DNA from: Micractinium sp. NFX-FRZ
Lineage: Eukaryota; Chlorophyta; Trebouxiophyceae; Chlorellales; Chlorellaceae
Length of the DNA: 64,000 nucleotides
Reading direction: 5' to 3'
NCBI GenBank assembly: GCA_029339195.1
Contig: JAPTJF010000235.1
Span: forward strand, 1 to 64,000
Under the pieces are notes generated by a model that had not been told where the DNA came from, made no database searches, and saw only the letters and a program-made list of their open reading frames with translations. Of this stretch, positions 1 through 11,981 are shown in pieces. A program made the position numbers and the translations under genes. The first letter of the stretch is position 1. The number at the start of each line of letters is the position of its first letter.

Positions 1-228
1 GGGGTCCGGGGGCGCCAGGGGCACGGAGTGAGTTGGCTGGAGCCGGCAGGCGTATCGAGAGAGAAAGAGAAAGAGGATGCACGACAGTTTGGGCTACGAC
101 CAGCCTGCTATGCTCTGTGCAAATGTCGGCCAGGCTGGCACCAGCTCTCCCTCCACCGTCTATATGCGAAACCGCAGTGATTGTGCCCCGAGACCGACAC
201 CTGCACAACTAGCCCCTCCACCGCCACC

Positions 229-2273
229 ATGCACGGCGTTGTGGCTTCCTCGGTGCTCGGCTGCCCAGGCGGCACCAGCGGCGCAGCTCAGGGCAGCTGC
301 AATCGAGTCAGACAGACGGTGACGGCGACACACATGCAGCGGCAGCGACCGCCATGCCCGGCAGCGACAGCAGCGGCAGTGGTGGCGGAAGGCGGCAGGC
401 GGCAGCAGCAGCGGCATGTGCCGCGCTTGGTTGCCTCCTACGCCTCCCGGCGCCCTGCAGCACTGGCAGCGGCAGCAGAGGAGGAGGAGGCAGAAGAGGA
501 TGTGGAGGACGTGGCGGAGAGTGAGGAGGAGGAGGAGGAGTGGGTGGAGGTGGGGCGCATTGGCCAGCCCCATGGCGTGCGTGGAGAGATGAAGGTGCAG
601 CCGCTCACCGACTTCCCAGAAGACCGGCTGGGCACGCCTGGCCCACGGTGGGTTGCCCGGGCAGCTGTACGTGCTGTGGGTGAGGTTGTTGCAAGTTGCT
701 GGGAGTGGTTCTGCGCATTGTGCGCGTGCGTGATCGGCACACCAGGCACGGGACCTTTCCTAGGCATGAGCTGAGCACCATGCACAACCATCCCAAGGCC
801 CACTCCCCTCAAGGTTGAGGTCAACACATTGGTTTGTTGCTGCTCGATGCTTGCCTGTCCACCCGTGCTGCTCCATACCTGTCCTCACGCGTGCACCGCT
901 GCCCTACGTGCCCCGCCCCCGGCTGGCGCAGGTGGCTGCAGGCGCCGGCGCCCAAGATTGGCCGGCGGAAGGCAGACCCCCCGGAGGAGGTGGAGCTGGA
1001 GTGGGGGCGCGCCTCCATCAGCAAGGGCAACGAGGTGCGGGTAACGCGCTTGGTGTGCTCAAGATAGGAAGGAATCCAGACGGCGGCCGCCATGCCCGCT
1101 GGGTCCTGGTTGGTTGTGGTGTAGGGCGGGGTCTGGCAGCATTGCCCAGATTCCAAACTGCTGCTCTCTGCCTGCCCTGCTCTTCTCTGCTCTGCCACTG
1201 GACTGACAGGCATCCCCCTTCCCTGCTGCTGCTCCCACTCCTACTTGCCCAACTGCGTCCCACCCTGCCACCTCCCTCCCCACAGGTGTGGCTGGTGAAG
1301 CTGGAGGGTGTGGAGAGCCCCGAGGAGGCGGCGCTGCTGCGGGGGCACACGCTGTTCATCCCCGCCAGCGCACGGGAGCCGCTGGAGGACGAGGACGAGT
1401 TTTATGTGCAGGTGGGGTGGGGTGGGAAGGTGAATGTGTGGGCTGGGTGAGAGGGTAGGTGGGTGGTACCTCAGATTGTATCGGGCGTCACCCCGGTGTG
1501 GTCGGTGGTTGGCTGGCAACTTTTTCGGGAGGCTGCGGTAGCGCAGGAGGTCTGGCAGGCTTGTTGGGCATGATTTCAGTGCCTGGCGTGCGGCCGCTGC
1601 AAGTCTCCTGCCATGCGCACCTCCTCTCATCCCCCCCTTCTCCTGCTGCACCTCCTGCCCTTCCCCTGCCGCTGGCACGGCCTGATGGCACCGCGCGTAT
1701 TCAGTCAGGCACACACTCTACTGCCAGAACATCATGTAACTGACACAAGAAGAACGCGTGCCCTGCTTTCCGCAGGACCTTGTGGGCCTGCGCGTCTTCC
1801 TGCAAGACTCCGGGGAGGAGGTGGGCACAGTATCCGATGTGTTTGACGGCACCGGCACCCATGACGTGCTGCGCATCCAGCTGGCGCCAGCTAAGCTGGA
1901 GCAGCTGGCGGCGGCGGCGGCGGCGGCGGCCAGCAGCAGCGGCAGCAGCAGCAACAGCAGCGGCGGGGAGGGGCATGAGGAGGAGGAGGAGGAGGAGGCG
2001 GGCGGCGGCGGCGGCGGCAGCGGCAACGGCGCCCACCATGTGCTGCTTCCATTTGCCAAGGCAATGGTGCCGGTGGTGGACTTGGCGGCGGGGAGGATGG
2101 AGATCACGCCTCCCGCGGGGCTGCTGGAGCTGGCAGCTCCCTCAAATGTGAAGAAGGCACGGCGGGAGAACCGGGGCCGGCGGGAGCGGCGGCGGCCGCG
2201 GCCCAGGGCGCGCAGCACAGCAGGGGAGGGCGTGGCAGCTGCCGGCGCGCCAGTGCACAGCGATGTGGAGTAG
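229..2273 (+). CDS. RimM: Plastid-type 16S rRNA processing protein RimM
   Basis: RimM proteins bind ribosomal protein S19 and help mature the 30S subunit; a nuclear algal copy would act in the chloroplast. Four exons give a consistent frame of 381 aa: 229-647, 932-1034, 1286-1411 and 1776-2273. The RimM N-terminal barrel starts near residue 105 ([20 protein letters not shown], then TDFPEDR) and continues through the short exons ([23 protein letters not shown]). The PRC-barrel follows ([19 protein letters not shown]) and is split by a low-complexity insert of Ala, Ser/Gly, Glu and Gly runs (1909-2030) before a conserved ending ([16 protein letters not shown]). The first 100 residues are Ala/Arg/Glu-rich and fit a transit peptide. 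The chosen start has a GCCACC context; an in-frame ATG lies farther 3' at 334. A basic Arg-rich tail ends the protein. Confidence is high for family and splice joins, moderate for the start. Confidence 0.9.
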
Positions 2274-2607
2274 GCGGCTGGAGCCGCTCTGCAGCGCGGC
2301 CTTAACTTCCTGTGGTGGGGGCAGGCAGTATGTCTGAACCAACCAGCCAGATAAGCAGATTGACGTTGGCGCTGCTGGCCTCACCGGACTGATGTCCTCC
2401 TCTGTGCTGCTCTCTCTCCACATATGTATCAAACTTTGCCTGGCAATTCAAAGAGAGCGCGCTCCATCCTGTGGGCACAGCTTGTGACTGCTGGGGTCGG
2501 CTGAGCTGTTCAGATGAACAGGCGCACAGGTGGCATGGCCTGCCAGCTCCACTGCAGTGCTTCCACATGGAGCAGGCCGCTTCCTGGTCAGTTCGGCGGT
2601 AGCCGAG
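2274..2607. other. Intergenic region between RimM and receptor kinase
   Basis: This stretch of about 330 bp holds the RimM 3' UTR and the upstream region of the kinase gene. I see no coding exon with a convincing protein and no recognisable element. Confidence 0.5.
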
Positions 2608-4064
2608 ATGCTCCATTCAAGGGGCTCCCGCCTCTGGGCGGCGGCCGCGCTACTCTGCAGGGCTGTGCAGCTGTGCACCGCCCAGGTCTACGGCGGCATT
2701 GGCTACGATGTTCTCGTTATGCAGCTGTGAGTGCGTGGCGATTGGAATGGGAGGCTGTCCCTGCCGACCAGCCCACTCCTCCCCACCGCGTCTGGCCTGC
2801 CTGCCAACACGCTTGCCCGCTGCTTGCTGCCCAGCTGGATGCACTCTTCCGTGACCCTGGCTACTCCCACAAATGGCACAACCTCATCGGATTGAGCGGT
2901 GGCGTCGGCTGCCCCCGCCAACCCTGCTGCCGCCATTCCCGCCGCCGCCTCACTCTCCTGCTCTTGTGCTGCGCCCGCTCGCCTGCCCTGACCCTCCCTC
3001 CTCCGGCCGGCTTCCCTGCGTGCAACAGAAAGTGGATGCCCATCAGTGCGCAAATGGCTCTTGCGCACAGCAGGCCTTGTGAGTGCTATTCAGGGACGTC
3101 GTCTTGAGGGCGCCGCCACGATTGCCGCTGGAGCCGGGCGCCGCCTGCGTGCCCCAGCATGTGCCGCGATACGCCTGCCCCCCTCCACAGCTTGCAATTT
3201 ACTAGATGCGGCGCAATGAGCCACCCGACACCCTCCACCTGCAGCGGGGCGTTCTCCATAAATGGTCTTGTGCCCACCAACACTGTCACGGATGAAGGCG
3301 TCAACCCAGCCAATCAGCCCGGCCGCCCCCGCTGCACCACTGAGCCCTTTGATGCCTCCAAAATCAGCCTGGAAGTGTGCAAGCAGCTGGAGTGCATCTT
3401 TTACGATGGCACAGGCAAGAGCGTCGAGTGTGTATATGCAACAGTGGGTGTGTCGGCCGTCGCCTGCCGCTGGTGGAGTGCCCTTGCATAGAAACATCAA
3501 TTCTTAACCAAACATCAGATTCTTAACCAACTGCGTCCTGCATGCCAGCCTTCATAATCTCATGCTCTCATGCGCACGCGTGGTGGGCCCCATGCTGTGT
3601 GCTGCAGGCGATGTCCAGGCTCCCTGGCGCGACATGTGGAAGCGGCAGGGGCAGTGCAGCGGCATGGACCTGAACCAGTACTTTGGAACAATGGTCGACC
3701 TGTTCACTCAGTACAATCCAGACGTGCGTGGGAAGTAGCACAGGCCGCCTGGGTGTGCAGGCTGGCAGGAGGTGCTTGTGCAGGCAGGACCTGCTGCTGT
3801 GGCTGCCTGCCATTGCACCTGTGCTTCGGTCGGAAGCAGGTGCTGTGACCGTGCGTGCCTGCAGTAGTCAAGTGCAGCCGAGCCGGGGGTGTGAAGCTTC
3901 GGTGTGATTCCAGCACCACTGCTGTTTGTAGCGAAGCGTCCCCAGCAAGCGAGCCTGGTGCGCCTGGCCGTTTGCGCTGCCCCCTGCTGCAGGCCATCCT
4001 GGCTGATGAGGGGATCTCCATGACGGCTAGCAACCCAGGCTTAGACAGGTAATGCGCCCGCCTG

Positions 4065-4096
<32 letters not shown>

Positions 4097-7000
4097 CTGC
4101 TGCTGCTGCTGCTGCTGCGCTGCATCAATAAATGATCGTGACACCCTCTTCTCCCGCCCCGCAGGAACCTCACTCTGCTGCTGTTGGACAAGGTCATCAC
4201 CGCCAAGACCTTTGCGCAGTGCGACATTGGGTAAGCACACACATTCCAACCCTCGAAACCAGATGAGAAGATGGCATGCACGATGGATGGAGATCGCATG
4301 CCAGGCATTCCATCATAGCCCCGCGCTTTGGGCCCCTCCTGACCGTGCCGCCATGGACTCACTGCAGGTCCGACCCGAAGCGTCTCTTATACATCGACAT
4401 TTGCTTCGACCCCAACAACGGATTCAGTCCTACGGATTGCCCCTGGTGGAAGGACCGGTACAGCACAGATTCCTCCGTGTTGGGCGGCATGGTGTGCGAC
4501 GGCCAGCTGCAGATGCTGCAGGGCGCGGCCCCCACGGAAGCGTGCACAGCGTCTTATCCCCGCACCATCCCGGGAGCGCTCCTGCCTCTTGCATCTCCCC
4601 CGCCGCCTATTGCGGCCGCCCCGCCGCCTCCCGCGGGCGGCGAGGGAAACGTGGAGGGTGGGCCGGTCCCAGGCACGCCACCCCCAGATGGCGGCAGCAG
4701 CGGCAGCAGCAGCAATGTTGGCGTCATCGTCGGCGCCGTCGTGGGCGGAGTCGTGGCCCTTGGTACGTGCAATTGCCGTCCGGGCAGGCTCGGTGCCTTC
4801 TCAAGCCCTGCATGGGGGGTGGCACGCACGTCAGACTGCACACACACACGCGCTCTGCTGGCCCGGCTCCGCGTGCCCGCTCACCTCCCACGCCGCACTA
4901 CACCCCTGCCCCTCCCACTGCAGTGGCAGCCGTTGCCGGCTTCCTCTTCTGGCGCAAGCGCCGCGCGTCCTCAGCAGGGTCGGGCGGCCCTCCTCGACTC
5001 CCCAAGCCCGCCGGCACTCTGACGCCATACGATGCATCCGCTGCTGCGGAGGCGGGCGCTCTAGATTCCCTGGTCCTTTCCTCCAAGCAGAAGAGCGTGG
5101 ACAAATCGTTCGTCTCCTCCCACGGCAACGACCCTGAGTCAGTCGCGGATACTGGGGGCTATGCCAGGCAAGTGGCTGCTTTGGCCGGCTCTAACTTTGC
5201 AACTATGCACAGTTGAAAAGGTTGAAAAGGGTCATGGCTCGGCTGTGAGGCCAGCTTTTGCCTGCTGCCTCCGCTTGGCGTGCCGCTCAGCCTGCCAACC
5301 GCTGCATGGAGCATTGCGCGGTGGCCTCGACTGCACAACCGCTTGTGAGAACGTAACATCTCAGCCCTGTATGCATCGTTCCTGTACTCGCAACAGACTC
5401 ATTTCAACATCAACACCTGGATTCATTCTGCTGGATGTGCTCCAGAAAGGTCGTGGGGCCTCCATCTTGTCAGAAAGGTTCGTGGGACCTCCATCTTGTT
5501 TCACCCGCACCTGCCATGCCGCCCCCTGCTGCCTGCAGCAACTCCCAGGCCTCTGCCCTCAGTGGCCAGGACCCTCTCCTCTCATACATCACCGCATCCC
5601 AGCTCAAGACAGGGGCCACTGTGGGCTCTGCAGCCTCGGCCATCTCCCGCCGCCCCTCTGATGGGCAGACGTCCATGTGGATGATCCCATTCGAGGTGGG
5701 CTCCCCTGCCACACTGCTGCTGCTGCTGGTCAAGGACCTAGCCTTTTTGCTAGCTTATTCCTAGTCATCCTTGCCGGCTGTGACTGCAGCACACGGCGGC
5801 CAGCTTGCTGCCTCACTCCGGCAGCCTGCCCGGCATGCGTGCCCTGCCTCGTGTGCCAGCTCACCGAAACGCCTGCATTTGCGTACACTTGCCCCGCTGT
5901 GATGCTGCTGATGCGTGCAGGAGCTGCAAGTCAGCAAGCACATTGGCGAAGGGTCATTCGGCCGTGTGTATGCCGGTGAGCGGTGCGCCGCCTGCCTGTG
6001 GCGGGGGCCGCCGGCAAAGCCGCTGTTTGAGCAGGCAGGGGTGTGCTTGAACAGGCAGGGGCATGCTGGCTGGAGCAGCTGCGCCCATGCATGCAGCACT
6101 ACACCACCCTGCCACCAGCCAAACCCTGCCTGGGGCATCACCTCTCCCAAGCACCCCCTAGACCCTGGCTTCCCGGCCATGGGACCGCCTGCTCCGCTCC
6201 CATGCCTGCCCCGTCGTCGTGAAGCTGCTACTGCTGGTTGTGATGCCAACCCCTGCCGCCCGCCCGCCGTGTCCACCCACCTCTTCCTGCAGGCGAGTGG
6301 CACTCCACACCCGTGGCCATCAAACTTCTGCTGGGGGATGACAAGCAGGAAGAGGGATCGCTGGCTGCGCCCAGCCCGCTGCTGCTGAAAATGGAGGAGG
6401 TGGGTGGGGGCTGGGGGGAAGCTGGCAGGAAGCTGCGCAGGCAGGGGGATCGTCGGAAGCAGCAGGGGATGTGACAGCCTCGGGAAATTGACAGGGTGGT
6501 CAGAGCACGGGTACATCAGGCAGCAGGCAGCCGTGCATGGGAGCGTATGAGGGGCGGAGGCGGTGCTGCGGGTGGGCGGCCTGCTTGCCCACCCTGAACG
6601 GTGCTACTGGGCGGCCCGCCTGGCCACTCTGACAGTCTGCACGCATGTGTGCTGCCCCCGCTGATGTGGCGTACTGCCCGGTATTGCCTGCCCCTGCTGT
6701 CCACCCGCCTGCAGGAGGCAGGCCTCATGCTGGCCATGCGGTGAGCGTGTGGCAGGCAGGGGGCTGCGCTTGCTCTGCTGGCTGGGGGCTGTGCAGGAGG
6801 GCTCGCACCTTGCTCCCATGCTGCCAGCAAGCCATGCGTCCATCAGCCCGTGCCCCGTCCCCGCTCACCTCACCTGCCTCCACTCTCCCCCCAATATGCA
6901 GGCACCCCAACTGCTGCCAGATCCTGGGCCTGTGCGAGGCGCCCCCCTGCCTGGTCACGGAATACTGTGAAAGGTGGGGGCTGGGCAAGGGGCCTGGGGG

Positions 7001-9478
7001 GCAGGGCGGGGGAGGGGAGCAGGCACCCAGCCAGGCGACCACATACCACGTACCAGGATGCGTGGTGGGCGGCCGTGCACCAGAAATATGGAGCACCATG
7101 TGCATTGCTCGCATGCCCTCTGGTCACCATGCTTCTGCCTCTCCTGCTCACTGCCTGCCCCTCACTTCCTCTTGTCCCTTCCTGGCAACAGGGGGAGCCT
7201 GACCGACTGCCTGCGAGCCGCGGCGCGCGACCCCGCCGTGGCGGCGCAGCTGACGTGGGCCCGACGGATCAGCATGGTGAGGGGGTGCTCCCCGCCTGGG
7301 GGCGGTACTGCGCATTGGTGGGCTCTTGATGCCTGGCACCTGTGCACTGGAAGGCCAAACTGCCCCGCTGGTGCCCCTTCCTCTCCCTGTAGCACACCCA
7401 CCCACTCCCCCTCCCTCTTGCTCGTCCCACCCCTGCCCGCCCTGCAGGCCATCGACGCAGCCAAGGGCATGCTGTACCTGCACACCAGGACGCCGCCCAT
7501 CATCCACCGCGACCTGAAGAGCCCCAACCTGGTGAGCCTGGCAGGGCGGGGGGCTGGCTGACTCGTGAGGTACAGGAAGCCCTGGCTTGGCTGCCCCAAG
7601 CGACAGCAGCACCCACCGCTGTGCCCCCGCCCACCAGCGCACGGCGTGTGACGACCTGCTGCCTGTGCTCTGCTCTGACAGCTGTTCCCTGGTGCCTCCC
7701 TGCCCGCTTGCCCCCTGCCCCCTGTCCCGCAGCTGGTGGACAAGCACTGGGTGGTCAAGGTGCGGGGCGGGGTGGGGCGGGGCTGCAAGTTGCGCCACCT
7801 TACTGCTGTTGCGTGGGGACCGGGCTGCAACGAGGGTGCATGGGGGCTGCCTGGTTGCTGTTGGACCCAACAGCCGAGGATGCGCCTGACCTCATCCCGC
7901 CCCTCCTTCTCAAATCAACTTCCCTTCACCAGGGGTCCGTGTTTCTTAAAACCCTGCAGCTCATATTCTGCAAACATGCACTTTCCGGTGTTGCATGTGC
8001 CTGGCTTCAACCTGAGCATTCCATGCGCTGTGCCCGCCTGCGTTGCACGTTGCCCAATTAGCTAACTAGCCCTCTTGTGCTGCCCCCTGCCCAGGTGTCC
8101 GACTTCAACCTGAGCCGCTTTGTGAGCGACGCAGGCGGCAACTCCTCTGCCGCCGCCATGAACCCGGTGAGTGCCCCCTTCCTGCTGCCTGTGAAGAGGC
8201 TGTTGGGAGGGGTGGGTTGTTGGGAGGGGAGGACAGAAGGAAATGGCCGATTGAGGGGACAGTAGGGGGCAGGCAGGAAGTCTAGGGGGCAGGCAGGCAT
8301 GGCCCGAGTACAGCTAGCCGGAAGCCAGGCAGGCAAGCCTGCCTGTCCGTGGTGGCCACCTTCTGCCGGCTGGCACGTTGCTTTGTGGCGCACCCATCAC
8401 CTGCCTTGCACTCCCCCCTGCAGCGCTGGCTGGCGCCGGAGGTCATGAAGGTGCGTGCCTGTGTGGGGGCTGTCAGGCGGGCAGCGACTGGGGGCCAGGC
8501 CAAGAGACGGGTTGGGTTGTTGATGACGAGCTGCTGGCGTGTCTTGAAAGCAGGGTGGCATGCTGCCCTCCTTCACCCACCTGCGTGCCATTGGTGTGGC
8601 TGCCCGCTGCAGGGGGAGGGTGCCACCCAGGCCGCTGATGTGTACAGCTTTGCCATTGTGATGCATGAGCTCATGACGTGAGATGGGGTGAAGAGGGCGG
8701 GGGCGGGGGATGAGCAGGATAGGCGGGCGGGTGGGCGGGCAGCAGGCCGACCGGGCACAGCGCACGACAGCTGTGGGACGGGAGGGGCGGTGGCTCCTAT
8801 CAGCGCTGCTCTGCTGTGTCCGCTTCTCCTCAGCCTGCCCACCACCTCGCAGCCTGCTGTGCAATGTTGTGGTGTGCGTGTGGCTTGCCAGCTGGCGCTG
8901 GCCCCCACCATGCCGCACCTTTGCCCTCCAGGGTCCCAGCCCCAATGCTGAGTGCTCTCACCCCCTCGGCCCCTTCATGTCTGCCCCGGACCCACCCTGT
9001 CCCACACTACTGCCGCAGCTGGGAGCTGCCCTGGGCCACCGGCAATGCGTGGCAGCTGGTCCAGCACATCACAAGCGGCGGCCGCCTGGACATCCGGCCA
9101 GCCGAGGAGCTGCCTGGGCCCGACAGGCTGGCGCCAGATCAGCAGGCCGCCTACGTGGCGTTGATGCAGCGCTGCTGGGCGCAGGAGCACCTGGAGCGCC
9201 CCGGCTTTGCCGAGGTCATTGCGGAGCTGCGGTGAGGGGGGAGGCCTGGGGGGGCTGGTGGCGGGGCAGAGAGGGTGGGTGGACAAAGGGCCTGTGTTGG
9301 GTTGATTTTGAAATCAAGTTGGCGGGTTCAATGGGCAGCAGAGCAAGGGCGCGGGAGCGGCTAGCAGGTGCAGTCACCGAGGTGTCTGCCACCTTGCCCC
9401 ACCCGACCCCCCACACTGCTCCCCTGCCACAGGCGTATCCTGGGGACTGTGGAGGGAGGCCAGCCAGGCGAGGAATGA
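2608..9478 (+). CDS. Receptor-like membrane kinase (TKL type)
   Basis: This is a single-pass receptor-like Ser/Thr kinase of the tyrosine-kinase-like group. Exon 1 (2608-2726) encodes a signal peptide (RLWAAAALLCRAVQLCTAQ). Later exons, all phase-consistent, are 3191 or 3245 to 3447, 3608-3723, 3993-4048, 4165-4230, 4368-4762, 4924-5167, 5539-5695, 5921-5975, 6293-6399, 6715-6740, 6902-6973, 7192-7276, 7448-7531, 7733-7759, 8095-8166, 8424-8450, 8613-8677, 9019-9231 and 9433-9478. The ectodomain is Cys-rich with a Pro/Gly stalk. The membrane helix (VGVIVGAVVGGVVAL joined to VAAVAGFLFW) precedes RKRR. The kinase has the glycine loop (IGEGSFGRVYAG), VAIK lysine, HRDLKSPNL catalytic loop and WLAPEVM. 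The DFG motif reads DFN. The intron at 5168-5538 has a GC donor. Material between 2727 and about 3190 is unresolved: 3026-3077 may be an exon. The ligand is unknown. Confidence 0.8.
4065..4118 (+). repeat. (CTG)n microsatellite in a kinase-gene intron
   Basis: A run of CTG/TGC triplets, interrupted once, lies in the intron between exons ending at 4048 and starting at 4165. It is outside the reading frame. Confidence 0.85.
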
Positions 9479-10224
9479 AGGAGGCAAGCAAGCACAGCAT
9501 GTTCTGGCCCAGTGAGCCTGCTGTGAGCGGCATGGGGACAGCTGGCAGGTGCCTCCCGCTGCCATGCTGAGTGTGCCCAGCCGCGCAAGGCCTCTTCCTC
9601 TGTCCCCCTCTCCTTCCAGTCTCTTGTGCTCTGACTGTCGCTGCCCCAGCCCACCCCATCTGGCCCTCAATATCCGTATCTTACTGAACTCAGCAAGCAC
9701 CAACAGCGCTCTTGATGTACCACTGCCCCACCTCGCTGCTTTGTACTTCTTACTGCTGTGGCAGCGCACGCGCTGCACTCAGAGCACGACTTGATCAGTG
9801 ATGTGTGGCAGAGGTGGGTAAAGGGCAAGGGGAGCAAGGAGCCGAACAAATAGGAGCGGGTAACAAGCACCATGGGCGTGCAACAGTAGGAGCGGGGCAG
9901 AGGGAGCAGGAGGCAGGGACGAGGGAGGGAGGCAGAAGGAGGGTGGAAGCAGCAGGAGATTCATTTGCAGGAGCCGGGGTAGTGGTCACAAAGGCTGGCA
10001 GGAGTGTGTTGCTACAAGGATATGCGTGGACAGGGAAACGGGCGGGCACGTTCGTCAGGGCCCTGTGGGGCGGCAGGCGGTGGCGTAGAAGCCAATGGGA
10101 GGGCTGCCGGTTAGGGGCGCTCACAAGGCAGCAAGGGGGGCCAGCGGCTCTGCATGGCATGACATGCCATGCGCACCCAGCGCCTCGCGCTGTGCCAGCT
10201 CAGCGCCGGGCTCAGCGCTGCGCC
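9479..10224. other. Tail-to-tail intergenic region
   Basis: About 750 bp lie between the stop codons of the receptor kinase (+) and the syntaxin (-). It should hold both 3' UTRs. No frame in it gives a recognisable protein and I see no structured RNA. Confidence 0.5.
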
Positions 10225-11574
10225 TCACGCCAGCAGGATGAGCATGAGGATGCCCAGCACAATGCTGGTTATGACCAGCAGGAAGCACCACTTGTTGCGG
10301 GCCGACCGCTGGCTGCGCTCTGCCCGCGCAATCTGCACGCTGGCGTCTGCTGTGCGCTCCCCTGCCCGCGTGATGTTGGCCTCAATGTCGTCCAACGCCT
10401 CCCCCTGGTCGTTCACCAGCACAGCCAGGTCCTGGAAGATCTGGTGCACCTGCAGCAGACGGGGCGGATGGTTGTTACACTTTCAGTTGTTTGTGTGGGC
10501 GGCACAGGCAGGTGGAGACGTTCAGGCTTACAAATGTGCATGCCGTGAGAGCTGCATACAAGTGCCACAGTGCAAGGGCGGCTGGATGGAATGTCATGCG
10601 AATCAGCCTTGCATACCAGCAGCACGCTGCACTGCAGCTGGCCGCGGTCTGGCTGCGCGTCCCAGCCGCATTGTACCCCCAGGCGCCCAGAAAAAGTGCC
10701 ATGTCACGCATCTGCGCAGTCCCTGCATGTAGCTGTGGGCGCATACCAGCAGCTCCGATACACCCCCCAGCAATCGGCAGCCCCAGCGGACAGCTGTGAG
10801 CGCATACCAGCAGCCCCAGACACGTCACCAACAGCACCCTGCACCCCCAGCGCACCTCGCCAATCTGCCCCGCAATCTCGGTGATGGCCGCATCCCGCTC
10901 CTCAATGATCGCCTCATTGAAGGTCAGCGCATTCTCCACGGACAGCAGCTCCTGCTTGCGCCGCGACTCCAGCAGAGCCTGCTGCTCCTCTTCCGCCCGC
11001 TCCGCCTCTGACAGCTGCTGCGCCTGCTGCGCCGCTGCCGCCGAGGCAGCACCCACGTCGCGCGGCGGCCGCGGCAGGCTGGCACCCTCCTTTGCCTTGG
11101 CTGTCTGCATCAGCCGCTCCGAGGTGCGCAGCAGGCCCTGGAAATCGCGCATCAGCTTCTGGGCGGCAGACGAGTCGCGCGCCGGGTGGGCGGCCGCCGC
11201 CTGCTGGAACTCATGAGCCAGCGCTTTGACCTTGGCGCTGCCGTCGGCCACGCGGCGGCGCAGCTCCGTCGTGTCCGCCCCCGTGCCCAGCCGCCCCACA
11301 TCCTCACGCAGCCGGTTGAAGGCAGTGACGGCACGGAACTGGATGCCCTTGAGCTCCGCATTGGCTGCCTCGGCAGTGGCGCTCCTGCCGCCAGTGCCGC
11401 CGCCGCCTGCAAGGGCCCCCAGCTCCCGACCCGCCTGCAGGGCCGCGAAGCAGCGGGTCAGGGCGCTTTCCGGCGCGAACTCTGTGCTGGCAAGAGCAAA
11501 GCGAGGTGTTCGGCAGTGCAGAGAGACTGGCAGCACGGTGGCCCACGGCCGCGGCTCACCCGAGGCGCAGCCAT
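10225..11574 (-). CDS. SYP2: Qa-SNARE syntaxin, SYP2/PEP12-like
   Basis: Qa-SNAREs of this clade drive fusion at the prevacuolar compartment and vacuole. Three exons read on the minus strand (11574-11560, 11479-10856, 10449-10225) give 287 aa in phase. The N-terminal half has helices of Habc type (LTRCFAALQAG; FRAVTAFNRLREDVGRL). The SNARE motif runs from ENALTFNEAIIEERDAAITE through VHQIFQDLAVLVNDQGEALD and includes the zero-layer glutamine of IFQDL. A C-terminal anchor (WCFLLVITSIVLGILMLILL) ends the protein. The first exon codes only five residues (MAAPR), so the start is less certain than the rest; the join uses an acceptor ending CAGAG. Intron 10450-10855 contains several diverged copies of a 'gcataccagcagc' unit. 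The gene is divergent from the ankyrin/RCC1 gene. Confidence 0.88.
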
Positions 11575-11981
11575 GGACCCGATCACGGGCTCCGACAGCA
11601 CGTGCAGCTCCAGCGGCACCCACAAGCTCCCGGCAACCCCGAAAAGGGAGGTTCAAGAGCGGAGTGTCGAGCCCTGGGGTCTGCGGTCCAGGTCGTGTGC
11701 AGGATGAACGCTCGCAGCTTCTCAGGCGTGCGAAATGCGATTTTGCCACCGCGTGCTGTGCCCATGTCGCGTGCTGTGCCAGGTTCCCAACATTGGTGGC
11801 GCCCTGTGCGCACCAGCAGCATTCCTGCCACCTGCCTGAATCGAGAGAAACGAGGCCTGAGCCCCACGGCCCTTGAATATACGACCCTTGGCCTTGGCCA
11901 CCTAGCACTCTCTCAGGGCGTCATGGCGGAGCTCTGACGCCGCCAGCAGCCTGTTGGGCTTGTGGGTCAGCTCGAGGAGCC
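11575..11981. promoter_or_regulatory. Shared region between divergent syntaxin and ankyrin/RCC1 genes
   Basis: About 410 bp separate the two start codons, so both promoters must lie here or in 5' introns. I recognise no specific box. Confidence 0.45.

Noticed and set aside
8095..8166. Calling the receptor kinase a pseudokinase because of DFN
   Set aside because: The aspartate that binds metal is present, and the lysine and HRD motifs are intact. Loss of the glycine alone does not show inactivity.
10475..11908. Taking the whole 477-codon minus-strand open frame as the syntaxin
   Set aside because: Only 10856-11479 fits a syntaxin. Both ends run through introns, and the C-terminal SNARE half and anchor lie in a separate exon at 10225-10449.
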